DNA of 64,000 nt from Oryza sativa Japonica Group (Eukaryota > Streptophyta > Magnoliopsida > Poales > Poaceae). The stretch spans positions 2,673,501 through 2,737,500 of the forward strand of contig NC_089040.1 of assembly GCF_034140825.1 (NCBI RefSeq), in the 5' to 3' direction. The notes under the pieces were generated by a model, which was not told the origin of the DNA, did no database searches, and saw nothing but the letters and a program-made list of their open reading frames with translations. This document shows, piece by piece, positions 22,821 to 31,793 of this stretch. Within the stretch, counting starts at the first letter, position 1. Every line of letters begins with the position of its first letter. Made by a program: the position numbers and the translations under genes.

Positions 22821-24080
22821 ATGCACCTGTCCCCACAACTCGGCGAGACTATGCCCTCGAAGAAACGGAAGGTAGAGCTCCACGCCGACGATCAGCCTCC
22901 GCCAACCCAGGCAATAATGGCCACACCAGAGCCCTGCAGTGGACGCCCATGGCCGGACCTCCCGTCGGAGCTCCTGGGCCTCGTGCTCCTCCGCCTGCCG
23001 TCCCACGCCGACCGCGTCCGCCTCCGCGCCGTCTGCCGCCCATGGCGCTCCAGCGCGCGGGTGGAGCTGGATCTTCTTCCGCCGCCCCTCCCGTGGCTCC
23101 TCCTCCGCGGCGGCGCCTTCATCACCCTCCCCGACGGCGCGGCCCACCGCTTGCCCGCCGTCCCCGGCGATGCCACGCACCTCGCTTCCACGGGAAGCGG
23201 CCTCCTCATCGTGCACGGCGACGGCATGCTCTCCCTGATGAACCCGTCCTCCTTGGCAACGACCCCTCTCGCCGCCCTCGCCGCCGTGCTCCCTAAATAC
23301 ATCAGGTACAAATACCTCGCCGCCGATAGGCAACGACTTGTCCCGCTGATCAACAAGGCGGTGGTGTCTGATAACTTCACCGCTTTGCTGATCGGAAACC
23401 GCACTTGGAAGGTCATTGTCACTATTGGATTTTCACCTCCACTTGCACATTTCCCTAGCTCCATCGTCGACATTGCATCCTTCCAAGGGAAGCTCTACTA
23501 CCTAACATCTGACGTAAGGAAACGTCAGGAGGAGCTCTATATCTTTGGAGTCGATAATGCTAAGCAGATTGGCATAAGATGCATAAGCAGCACCCTGAAA
23601 GATATAGGCGAGGAATCATGGTTTGGCCCTTGCTCCACCGAAAGGTACGCGACGGAGCGATATCTCGTCGCGTCCAACGATCGGCTGCTCATGGTGCGAC
23701 GGTGGATCAATCTTCCACCAATCTATCCAAGCGACAGTGGCATTGTTAAGCGAACACGGCGGTTCGAAGTCTTTGAAGCCGCAGACCTGAGCAGTGGCTG
23801 TGGAAGGTGGATCAAGGTGGATACATTGATGGGGCATGCTCTCTTTGTTAGCAAGGGCTGCTCCAAGTCGCTCAGTGCCGGAGCTGAAGAAGACTGCATC
23901 TACTTCATGCATGAGGACATCAAGAATGGGAAGCCTGAAGATCCTTTTTTGGACTCTGGCGTGTACAACATGAGAGACGGGACAGTGGCGCCATTGTTGA
24001 CAGAGACTCTAGTGGCGGAGCCTCTTGCAGTACACGGCGGTCCATGGTGTCCAACTTGGCTTTTCCCCTCTGAAACTTGA
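22821..24080 (+). CDS. F-box/DUF295 protein with basic N-terminal tag (419 aa)
   Basis: Single exon, 419 residues from the ATG at 22821; an in-frame ATG at 22851 would give 409. Residues ~11-18 read MPSKKRKVE, close to the classical SV40-type nuclear localisation signal, and no other member of this array has it. The F-box follows at ~44-83 (WPDLPSELLGLVLLRLPSHA, RLRAVCRPWRSSAR). The DUF295 region ends DSGVYNMRDGTVAPLL and WLFPSET. It is closest to the gene at 20221 in sequence, GC gradient and lack of a leader intron. Presumed SCF adaptor; the basic tag suggests nuclear location, which is an inference from sequence alone. Confidence 0.9.
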   Translation: MHLSPQLGETMPSKKRKVELHADDQPPPTQAIMATPEPCSGRPWPDLPSELLGLVLLRLPSHADRVRLRAVCRPWRSSARVELDLLPPPLPWLLLRGGAFITLPDGAAHRLPAVPGDATHLASTGSGLLIVHGDGMLSLMNPSSLATTPLAALAAVLPKYIRYKYLAADRQRLVPLINKAVVSDNFTALLIGNRTWKVIVTIGFSPPLAHFPSSIVDIASFQGKLYYLTSDVRKRQEELYIFGVDNAKQIGIRCISSTLKDIGEESWFGPCSTERYATERYLVASNDRLLMVRRWINLPPIYPSDSGIVKRTRRFEVFEAADLSSGCGRWIKVDTLMGHALFVSKGCSKSLSAGAEEDCIYFMHEDIKNGKPEDPFLDSGVYNMRDGTVAPLLTETLVAEPLAVHGGPWCPTWLFPSET

Positions 24081-24876
24081 ACTTAGTTGGATAGTATTCT
24101 TGCTTCCAGGTGTTATATTTACGATTTCTCTTCTTGGCATCTCCTGATAGTAGAGTTTTGGCATGAACATAAGAGAAGTGTCAATTAACTTTTACTGATG
24201 GTTCAGATGTAAATGTAATCAGGTTGCTTTTGGTAAGATGAAGGAAACACATTCAGATCTAAGTCGCTCGATGATGTTGGAGCATCTGCGATACTTGTAT
24301 GCAAATGTTTGCTTTCTCGAATGAAGAAAAATAAAAAACATAGAAACTCGATGGCATTCCCAATATAATGCTATAGGAAATGCAGTGTTTGCTCAAAAGA
24401 GGTGTATGGAACATTGGTGCTTTTAACAGTAAGGAGAACGCTTGCTGTCTTCAACTGAGCAGCGGAAAATAGACATAGAACTCTGGAACTTCTATAGTTA
24501 ATTTTCATCTTTTGTTTTCCCTCCAAATTTATAGCAAAAGTCCATGTCCTGAAAGTATGTGACACCTATAATGTAGGGAAAGTTCCTTTTGAATTCAAAC
24601 ATTCATATCACCTAACATTTTTTTTCTCGAAACTTTATTGCCTATCAAATTTGTTCCATCTTCATGGCCCTAAGAGTTGGAGATGGGAATGAGATGCACA
24701 TCATGTTGCTTGCGTTATGTTCTTCAGCTCATTTGCTGTGGGAGCCATCAGATCCGTGGGTTTGGAGTTTGGAGGAGCTCAAGGAAGTTTAGCTGAAAGG
24801 GAAGTGTCATACTGGTGAGAATGAAAATTATTTGCTTTTGCAGCTGTGGCTTGGACACTGACGACTAGTAGAATGA
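24081..24876. other. 3' flank of F-box gene
   Basis: Duplicate of the flank at 21415 onward. No coding region or complete mobile element recognised. Confidence 0.5.
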
Positions 24877-24885
24877 GACAGAGAC

Positions 24886-25030
24886 GGACTGGGATTCGGT
24901 GACATTCCCCCGTGACATTCTCGGTGACATTGAGTCACTGACATGTGGGTCCAGACACATGTGGGTCTCACATGTCAGTGACTCAATGTCACCGAGAATG
25001 TCACGGGGGAATGTCACCGAATCCCAATCC
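24886..25030. mobile_element. Foldback MITE with 9-base TSD (Mutator type)
   Basis: A 145-bp element made almost entirely of two inverted arms of about 62 bases (24886-24947 and 24969-25030) with a single mismatch and a 21-base loop. The termini are GGACTGGGATTCGGTGAC and its complement. It is flanked by the direct repeat GACAGAGAC at 24877-24885 and 25031-25039. A 9-base duplication and long arms are the signature of Mutator-like elements. A transcript would form a near-perfect hairpin. Confidence 0.85.
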
Positions 25031-25039
25031 GACAGAGAC

Positions 25040-25734
25040 ATAGGTCTCAAACACAAGTAGATCCTGGTGGTCTATTATCCTTGTAGCAAACACCAGGAAG
25101 TTGGGCAAGAACCTTTTGTTGTTGACAGAGTCCATTGGATGGAATAAGCCAAACGACATATTTACAAACGAAAAATAATTTGTGAATAAAACTTTTATAT
25201 ACGTGTTCTTAATGATCTAAAAGTAAAGGCTGAAAAATAAACTGCGATAAAAATATCAAAATCAACTTTAAAGGGTTGAAAATTTAATTTTTTGTTGATA
25301 AGTATAAATGTAAGCAAAAAGATGAGGCCATTAATTGACATCCGTCTGGAGCCTGTCTTCGATTTTTCGTACCTGCACCATGACGTGGATTGGGTGGTTT
25401 TGTCATGATATGTTGTTCTCAGTAGATCATTCTGTACTGGTTACTCCTACATGGTTTTGTGCTCTTCTGTTATGTGGGGGTGTAAAATGTTTCGTGCTCT
25501 CGAGTCATTCCATAGGGATCTCATATGATTCTTGGTGTCTCAATCTTTTGTTTCAAACGACCAAATAGAAATTCTCCTACACAGTTTGAATCATACGTAC
25601 AAATTTCCTTTTATTTTTCTTTACAAATCAAACAGGGCCTAACTGTTTCAAAAATTCATAAACCGATGAGACTGTTTCTCTGAAATTATCTTTTCCCCCA
25701 ATACTAGTAGAACTTTAGCCATTCAACGGCAGCC
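25040..25734. other. Intergenic between F-box genes
   Basis: AT-rich. The part near 25335-25440 resembles the DNA at 22330-22440, so it belongs to the duplicated F-box unit. No gene. Confidence 0.4.
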
Positions 25735-25870
25735 CATTATACACAAATAAGCCCATAGATGGGCCTATACGGGCTTACGGCCTACTCCTATTCGTACCCG
25801 GCCTTTCCCGACTTCTCCCTATGTGATGAAGCTATACGATTTATTATTTTATTTATGGGACTACCTATAC

Positions 25871-26242
25871 ATTTATCGACAAATTTTCTTCTAAAAATTT
25901 GACAGATATAATTATAGTACAATCGTAGTGTAATTACACTGTAACTTATATCTAATTACACTGTAACTTGTATGTAATTACACTGTAACTTATATGTAAG
26001 TTTCACATAATTTTGAATCGTTAGATCTATTACAAGATTTGTTTTGGTGAGGAAGAAAACAAATCATAGCACACACATATGTAAACGAATTTGTTCCCAC
26101 GACCTCCATTTTACCGAAATAACATGTTACGGAGAGATTTTGAAAGTTACATACAAGTTACACTATAGTTACAGTGTAATTACACTACGATTGTACTGTA
26201 ATTACATCTGTCAAATTTTTGGGGAAGAATTTGTCGCCAAAT
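25871..26242. mobile_element. Inverted-repeat MITE with internal TGTAATTACAC repeats
   Basis: Arms of roughly 70 bases: the left begins ATTTATCGACAAATTTTC and the right ends in GAAGAATTTGTCGCCAAAT. Both arms carry AAATTTGACAGAT, GTACAATCGTAGTGTAATTA and a neighbouring ACACTGTAACT. The left side holds three to four copies of TAATTACACTGTAACTTAT, itself partly palindromic. The exact ends and target duplication are not clear. It sits in the promoter region of the F-box gene at 26821. Confidence 0.65.
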
Positions 26243-26295
26243 ATATAGCAAAATCGATATTTATTTATTATTATTGCTCCTCGGCGAGAAACCCA

Positions 26296-26488
26296 GGGCC
26301 TGTTCACTTTGATAAAAAAAAAACCTTACCAAATTTTGGTATTGCCAAAATTTTGACAACTATTGCTAAAATTTTGGTATGATTTCTTATATAATTACCA
26401 AATTTGACAGCAAACTAAATGTAGCCATTTTTTTAGCAACTTTATTAAAATTTGGTAAGGTTGAAAATGCATCAAAGTGAACAGGCCC
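26296..26488. mobile_element. MITE in leader of F-box gene, 18-base perfect TIR
   Basis: A 193-bp element with termini GGGCCTGTTCACTTTGAT and the exact complement at the right end. Removing it plus a CA duplicate restores GAGAAACC-CAAATTCCCC, colinear with GAGAAACCCCAATTCCCC of the paralogue at 22746. The paralogue therefore shows the empty site. The superfamily is not certain, because the target duplication looks only two bases long. Confidence 0.75.
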
Positions 26489-26666
26489 CAAATTCCCCAA
26501 TCACCACGGACGCCTCTCCGCCGATCGCGGCCTCGCCGGCGGCGGCTCCCCGGGCCCCTTCCTCTGCAGCCAACCATACACGACCGGCCGCCGCGCCCAT
26601 CTCCCCGTTCTCCGGAGCTTCCTCCCCGCGACAGGGCGACACACACGCGCGCGCGCGTAGGAACAG
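26489..26666 (+). other. Putative 5' leader exon of F-box gene at 26821
   Basis: GC-rich leader ending in donor GAACAG/GTGCTC at 26666; the acceptor TTTTTTGCAG ends at 26811, ten bases before the ATG. Similar to the sequence just 5' of the gene at 22821. A CGCGCGCG run precedes the donor. Confidence 0.5.
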
Positions 26667-26820
26667 GTGCTCTTGCAAATTGATTGGTTACTCTGTGTGA
26701 TTGCAATGCGAATTGATTTACTCCTGATGATAACAAGAAACGCAGGGATTCTGAATCTTGTCCATGAAATTTTGCTAACACTGAAACCTTAATCATCTTA
26801 ATTTTTTGCAGGCTTGTGCC

Positions 26821-27987
26821 ATGGCCACCGCGCAGTCTTCGGCTTGGTCAGATCTCCGGCCTGAGCTACTGGACATTGTGCTCCACCGTCTGCACTCCTT
26901 GGCCGACCGGATTCGCTTCAGAGCCGTGTGCCGACCGTGGCGCCACATCGCGCTGGCTCAGCCGCTTCCTCCTCTAATGCCATGGCTTGCGCTCGGCAAT
27001 GGTGATTTCCTCATCATCCCCGATGGTGAAATCCACCGCATGGATGTTCCGGACAATGCTTGTTGCCATGGTTCCTGTGACAATTGGCTCTTTGTCGTGC
27101 ACGACAATGGTCTCTGCTCCTTGATGAACCCTTTCACCAAGGCTTCAGTTCAGCTACCTAGCCTACCGAAAGTTGCGCCTCACAATGAGCTGCTCTCTGA
27201 TGCCAAGTTTCACATGACAGTGGTGCCCCCAGCATCCCTTAACTCACCATCAGATCTGCTTGCGGCCGTGCTGATCAGAGATTTTCGTGACACCTTATTT
27301 TCCTTTTGCCAGCCACTAATCAACTCAGGTTCATTCAATGGGTGTAGACAAGGGATGCTAATATCTGGCATTGCATTCTGTCATGGCAAGCTTTATGTTG
27401 CTAATCCAGATTTCATGCTATACAAGTTTGATCTCGCTGTTAGTTCTGGTGGCAACCGATATTCTTCGATGAAAAAAATGACTCTACTTAGGGAAGAATT
27501 ACAAATCTGGCCCCAAGACATACCTTTATCCAAGGAAGATTACCATATCATCAGGCGATATCTGGTTGAATGTGATGGTAGATTGCTGTTGGTCAGGCGT
27601 AGGATGCAAATACGCCCATTTGCAAAATGTGATGATCTCTTGGAGACTGCATGCACTTGCTGGTTTGATGTCTTTGAGGCAGACTTCACTGTGCAACCTT
27701 GTCAGTGGAGAAGGCTCAACACATTGGGCCGCAGAGCGCTTTTCATTGGCAAATATTGCTCTAAGTCTGTCTCTTCAGAAGAATGTGAGGAAGTCAAAGA
27801 GGACAGCATCTATTTCATGTGTGACTATGTGAAGTCAGATCAATCTGTTGATCCTCTTCGTGATTCAGGTGTGTTCAACATGAAAACTGGAGCGATAACG
27901 CCATTGTTGTCGAGAACCAATGCGGCGCTGCCACGTCATTTTGGCCGATGGTGCCTTTCATGGTTTTTCCCCTCTGAAGCTAGGTAA
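26821..27987 (+). CDS. F-box/DUF295 protein (388 aa)
   Basis: Single coding exon of 388 residues after a leader intron (26667-26811). The ATG at 26821 is the first after the acceptor. The F-box is at ~5-45 (SSAWSDLRPELLDIVLHRLH, RIRFRAVCRPWRHIA). The DUF295 domain follows, with AFCHGKLYVANPDF in the middle and DSGVFNMKTGAITPLL...WFFPSEAR at the end. It is the most divergent of the array and the last member before MITE-rich DNA. Its upstream region carries two MITEs (25871-26242, 26296-26488) missing from the paralogous region of the gene at 22821, so its regulation probably differs. The GC content of the coding region is lower than in 20221 and 22821. Presumed SCF adaptor, target unknown. Confidence 0.9.
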   Translation: MATAQSSAWSDLRPELLDIVLHRLHSLADRIRFRAVCRPWRHIALAQPLPPLMPWLALGNGDFLIIPDGEIHRMDVPDNACCHGSCDNWLFVVHDNGLCSLMNPFTKASVQLPSLPKVAPHNELLSDAKFHMTVVPPASLNSPSDLLAAVLIRDFRDTLFSFCQPLINSGSFNGCRQGMLISGIAFCHGKLYVANPDFMLYKFDLAVSSGGNRYSSMKKMTLLREELQIWPQDIPLSKEDYHIIRRYLVECDGRLLLVRRRMQIRPFAKCDDLLETACTCWFDVFEADFTVQPCQWRRLNTLGRRALFIGKYCSKSVSSEECEEVKEDSIYFMCDYVKSDQSVDPLRDSGVFNMKTGAITPLLSRTNAALPRHFGRWCLSWFFPSEAR

Positions 27988-28990
27988 TTATCATCAGAAG
28001 CTTTTGATTGTTCGAGATTTTCCTTTAGTTGCCTGAGACCTGAGTAATAATGTCGCTTCTTGTTATCTGAATGATCAGTTTTAGTGCATGAACAACTAGT
28101 ACTTGTCAAGTATGTGCTGCATGAGATACGCTGAACGAATTAACTATTATTCTGCATCAGTTTGATCTTAATGATGTTTTTTGCGTTCGCTACTAATTTG
28201 ATATGCATTTTATTTCTATATATAAAAGGTGAGGCTGCTTCAACATGTGGAGATACCTATATATTAAAAAACAGAGGTAGTATATCTCTACCACACATAA
28301 ATTTCTTTCTTTTGACTGTACACCATATCAATCCTGGTTGAAAAGCTGGGGACTTCTCGAGAGGATATATCTGAACTTTTTTAGGAGATTTGATTTCACG
28401 AGTTTTATCATCATTAATTCCTTTTTTTTTTTGGCTTTGTCACTAGCTAGCTGCATCAAACTCATGCAAAATAAGTTTGCGCCAGGGATCGAAGGAAGAT
28501 AGATATTTATTATTGTTGTCATCAACAAGTAAACTGTCTTCGATTCAAACATTAAGCAAAATCCAGTTAATTTACTTATCGGTTATACGTGAAAAACTGG
28601 TAGTTTAGATCAAAGATCAAAATGCGTTCAGCTCATATTTGCAAAGAGGTTGCCAATTTTAAAGCTAACGGTTACTCCTTCCATCTAAAAATAAACAAAC
28701 CTAATACGAGATGTGACACATATAATGATATATTTGTTTATGAAACGCTTATCCCAATCGACATCCGGAAAGGTCGAAATCGTCCGATTTTAGCATGAAA
28801 GGCGATATTAATCGTTCAATTTCATTCACTCGCAGGGTTTTAGAAGTACAACCCAACTACTGTTTCGCCGGCTCGCATGAGTGATTAGCGAAACCCAACG
28901 AACGCACCGCGCACGCACGTACGCAACACCACCCCACCACACAAGGGGATTGGCACGGATCACCCACCCTATCGGTGGAACCTGCTGTTG
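27988..28990. other. Intergenic
   Basis: AT-rich DNA with a possible Stowaway left end near 28674 (CTCCTTCCATC) and no right end. The minus-strand frames at 28328-28552 and 28826-29212 are unsupported. Confidence 0.4.
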
Positions 28991-29640
28991 GAATGTGAAA
29001 TTAAATTTGAAAATATACTGTTGTTTTGTTTCTTTCTCAAAAATATTCGGGATGTAAATTGTTTGATAGAAATATATATCGGTCTCGCACAACCGTTGCG
29101 CTGAAGTGATTGGGCGTGACGACACGAGCAGTCTTGCACATGCGCGAGAGTGACGGGGCGTGATGACACGAGCAGTCTCGCACGGGGCCAGCGCGAGACC
29201 GAACGGTCTCACACATGGAACGAGCGAGAGCGAACGGCTTCTCTGGTGAGCTACCGCTTAATTAATGACTAATCACCTAATTAGCAATTAACTAATAATA
29301 ATTAGTGAGTAATTACCCTGATTAGCATTTAATTAATAGTTAATTAATCGCTAATCAATGTAATTAAGCAAATTTGATCAGCCCTACTGCACGGACTCGC
29401 TCGCTGGTAATGCGAGACCGACCGGTCTCGCTATTTCATCCCGGGAGACCGCGCGGTTTCACCGCGCGACACCGTGCGGTCTCGCGCCATCATGCGAGAT
29501 CGTCCATATCGTCACGTTTACGTTATTTTTACACAATGTTTGTGTTAAACCGGCGGTATAATTCTGCCAAAAAAATTATAATATTTTTGAGAAAAAACCA
29601 AATCAACAGTATATTTTCAAATTTAATTCGTGGAATGTGT
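28991..29640. mobile_element. Inverted-repeat element rich in GAGACCG/CGGTCTC palindromes
   Basis: Terminal arms of about 50 bases: 28998-29046 (AATTAAATTTGAAAATATAC, then CTCAAAAATAT) and its complement at 29581-29628. The interior has many copies of a palindromic motif, GCGAGACCGNNCGGTCTCGC and half-sites, at about 29082, 29133, 29170, 29192, 29412, 29448 and 29480. Between them is an AT-rich block at 29258-29370 built on TTAATTA/CTAATTAG repeats. No open frame of note. The class is not recognised; arm length suggests a Mutator-like or foldback element. Confidence 0.55.
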
Positions 29641-29849
29641 GGCTAGAAAGAAATAAAATAACTTTCAGGCAAATGGAACGACCTGAATTACGCACGGTGA
29701 TGCAGGACATTGGGCAGTGCGAGCTCGCGCTACTAGTTTAACCTAGCTGTTGTTAGCCATCCCAATTCAAAGTGCAATATGTAAGTTTTTTTTTAAATCC
29801 CCCTCTCAAGCTTTGGATCTCTGTCATGAAGCTTACACTGTAGTATGTA

Positions 29850-30083
29850 CTATCTCCATATTTTAATATATGACACCGTTGATTTTTTGTCCAACGTTTG
29901 ACCATTCGTCTTATTAAAAAATTTATGTAATTATTATTTATTTTATTGTGATTTGGTTTATCATCAAATGTTCTTTAAGCATGACATAAATATTTTCATA
30001 TTTGCACAAAAATCTTGAATAAAACGAATGGTCAAACGTTGGTCGAAAAGTCAACGGCGTCATACATTAAAATACGGAGGGTG
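29850..30083. mobile_element. Stowaway-type MITE
   Basis: Begins CTATCTCCATATTTTAATA after TA (29848-29849) and ends CATTAAAATACGGAGGGTG before TA (30084-30085). The interior has GTTTGACCATTCGTCTTATT and GAATGGTCAAACGTTGG, as in the element at 19340. Confidence 0.8.
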
Positions 30084-30089
30084 TAGTTT

Positions 30090-31600
30090 TTTCACCCTTT
30101 ACTTAAATATCCAGCCTCTGCCGTCTTCCTTCTTTTTTAATCCCCTGCCTCGCCATCGCATCGCACACCCTCGATTGCGCACGATTCGATCGTCTTCCTC
30201 AGGGCGGGTCCTCGTTGGATCCGTGTGTGCAGTAGTTCTTCCTTTCCCCCTAATGCAAAGAATTTTCTTCTTTTTTATTAACATTAAAAAAAGAATATAA
30301 CTAAAAGAATTGGCAATATTTTTTTTTTAACTTTTGAAAGAGGAAGGTGTTTCAATTAGATGGATTTCAGAATAAATTATTTTTCCACAATTCCTTTGAG
30401 CAAATATATCTTTTTTTTCCTAATATAATGTAACTAATCTGTCTGCATCATATCGATCTTCTTTTTTTTTTGACTAAACATATCGATCTTCTTATCTTAA
30501 TTATTTTTAGTTGTAATCAATGCACACTAGCTAGTAATCACTAATCAGTGACATATTTTTTTTTCCTGAGAGATTTCACATGATCTGTCTGAACATGCAA
30601 TTTCTTTTGCTTGCCTGTGTCAGGCTGATGAGAAAACAAGCTTGTGCCAGAAACTGAAGCAGACCAACAAGTGAACTGTTTTTTCACTGTTCCTGATGTG
30701 TTGATTTGATCCACTTGGGTAGTGTTGATCTGTGTCCTGAACAGCTAACCAACAACTGCGAAGATATCGATGGGGTTACAACTTGTGTGTGTGTGTGTTT
30801 TAAGGGAGTACCATCAAAGACTCGAAGGACTGGAAGTCTGGAACTATGACCTGCCTCAACCGCAATGCATGTGTATCAGCAGGTGGTTAATCGTCACGTC
30901 TTCCTGTCCAGGTTTTGTGTGGTTAAAGGATGTTATCCGCTGTCCAACAACGGGTTCAGTTAGCAAGTGCCAACCAGACAACCATTTGTGCTCAAATATC
31001 CGAACAAGCCTGGAAGTAAATATCCCCTATAGTTTTTAAGTATTTGATCCTATTTAGTTTTTGAACATACGTTTGCGCATTCATGTTATTTAAAAATAAA
31101 TTTTATGTAAAGATGAAAAGCATAAGACATGTTAAAAGTATTTTTAAATAATCAAATAAATCAAAACAAAATAGATGATAACTACATATTTTTTAAAACA
31201 AGACGAATGATGAGATATATGTTTAGAATTCAAAAGCATCAACCATTAAAAACCAAAACCAAACATTAGAAACCAAAACCGAATATCCTTACCTGAGATT
31301 GCAGGGTACAAGTAGCGACTCGCACCTGCTGAATGCTGACTGCAGTTCCCTGCGTAGTGAAAAGCATAGAGACAGAGATGATTATTGTATCGCTATCAGC
31401 ACTGTTTTATTTGGTAGTACAAGGGCCGTGGGTTGCGAGTATGAATTCTGGGTCACCATTAAGCAGTTGACAGTTGGGTGTCACAGTGCAACCGTGCATT
31501 TAACTGCACAAATCGATGAGTGGTACAATTAAACAGCCGTCGTGTCGGCACAGGTAGCTCGCACCATCTTAAATGTTGGGTTTCCTACGAAAAATACAAC
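30090..31600. other. Intergenic between F-box array and second GDSL gene
   Basis: No supported gene. The GC-moderate piece at 30110-30250 resembles a leader exon but leads to no coding region. The open frame at 30770-31039 is not recognised and lacks context. Confidence 0.4.
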
Positions 31601-31618
31601 AAAATCTCTCGCATCATA

Positions 31619-31682
31619 CTCCCTCCGTTTCACAATGAATGTGGAAAATGCTAGAATGACTTACATTGTGAAACGGAGGAAG
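31619..31682. mobile_element. 64-bp miniature Stowaway element
   Basis: Starts CTCCCTCCGTTTCACAATG and ends with CATTGTGAAACGGAGGAAG, flanked by TA at 31617-31618 and 31683-31684. The arms cover 38 of its 64 bases. It ends 29 bases upstream of the TATA box of the GDSL gene. Confidence 0.85.
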
Positions 31683-31710
31683 TATTATGGTATATTACCA
31701 CTTTTAGTCT

Positions 31711-31718
31711 TATATAAG
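31711..31718 (+). promoter_or_regulatory. TATA box of second GDSL gene
   Basis: TATATAAG, 83 bases before the ATG at 31794, matching the spacing in the paralogue at 630. Confidence 0.6.
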
Positions 31719-31793
31719 TGTGCTTGGTTACGTGCCATCCACAGCTAAGCTAAAGCTACCTAGCTAATAGGATACACTGATTAGGAGAACAAT

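Noticed and set aside
31051-31275. AT-rich stretch resembling a Stowaway interior
   Set aside because: No paired terminal repeats or TA duplication could be found.
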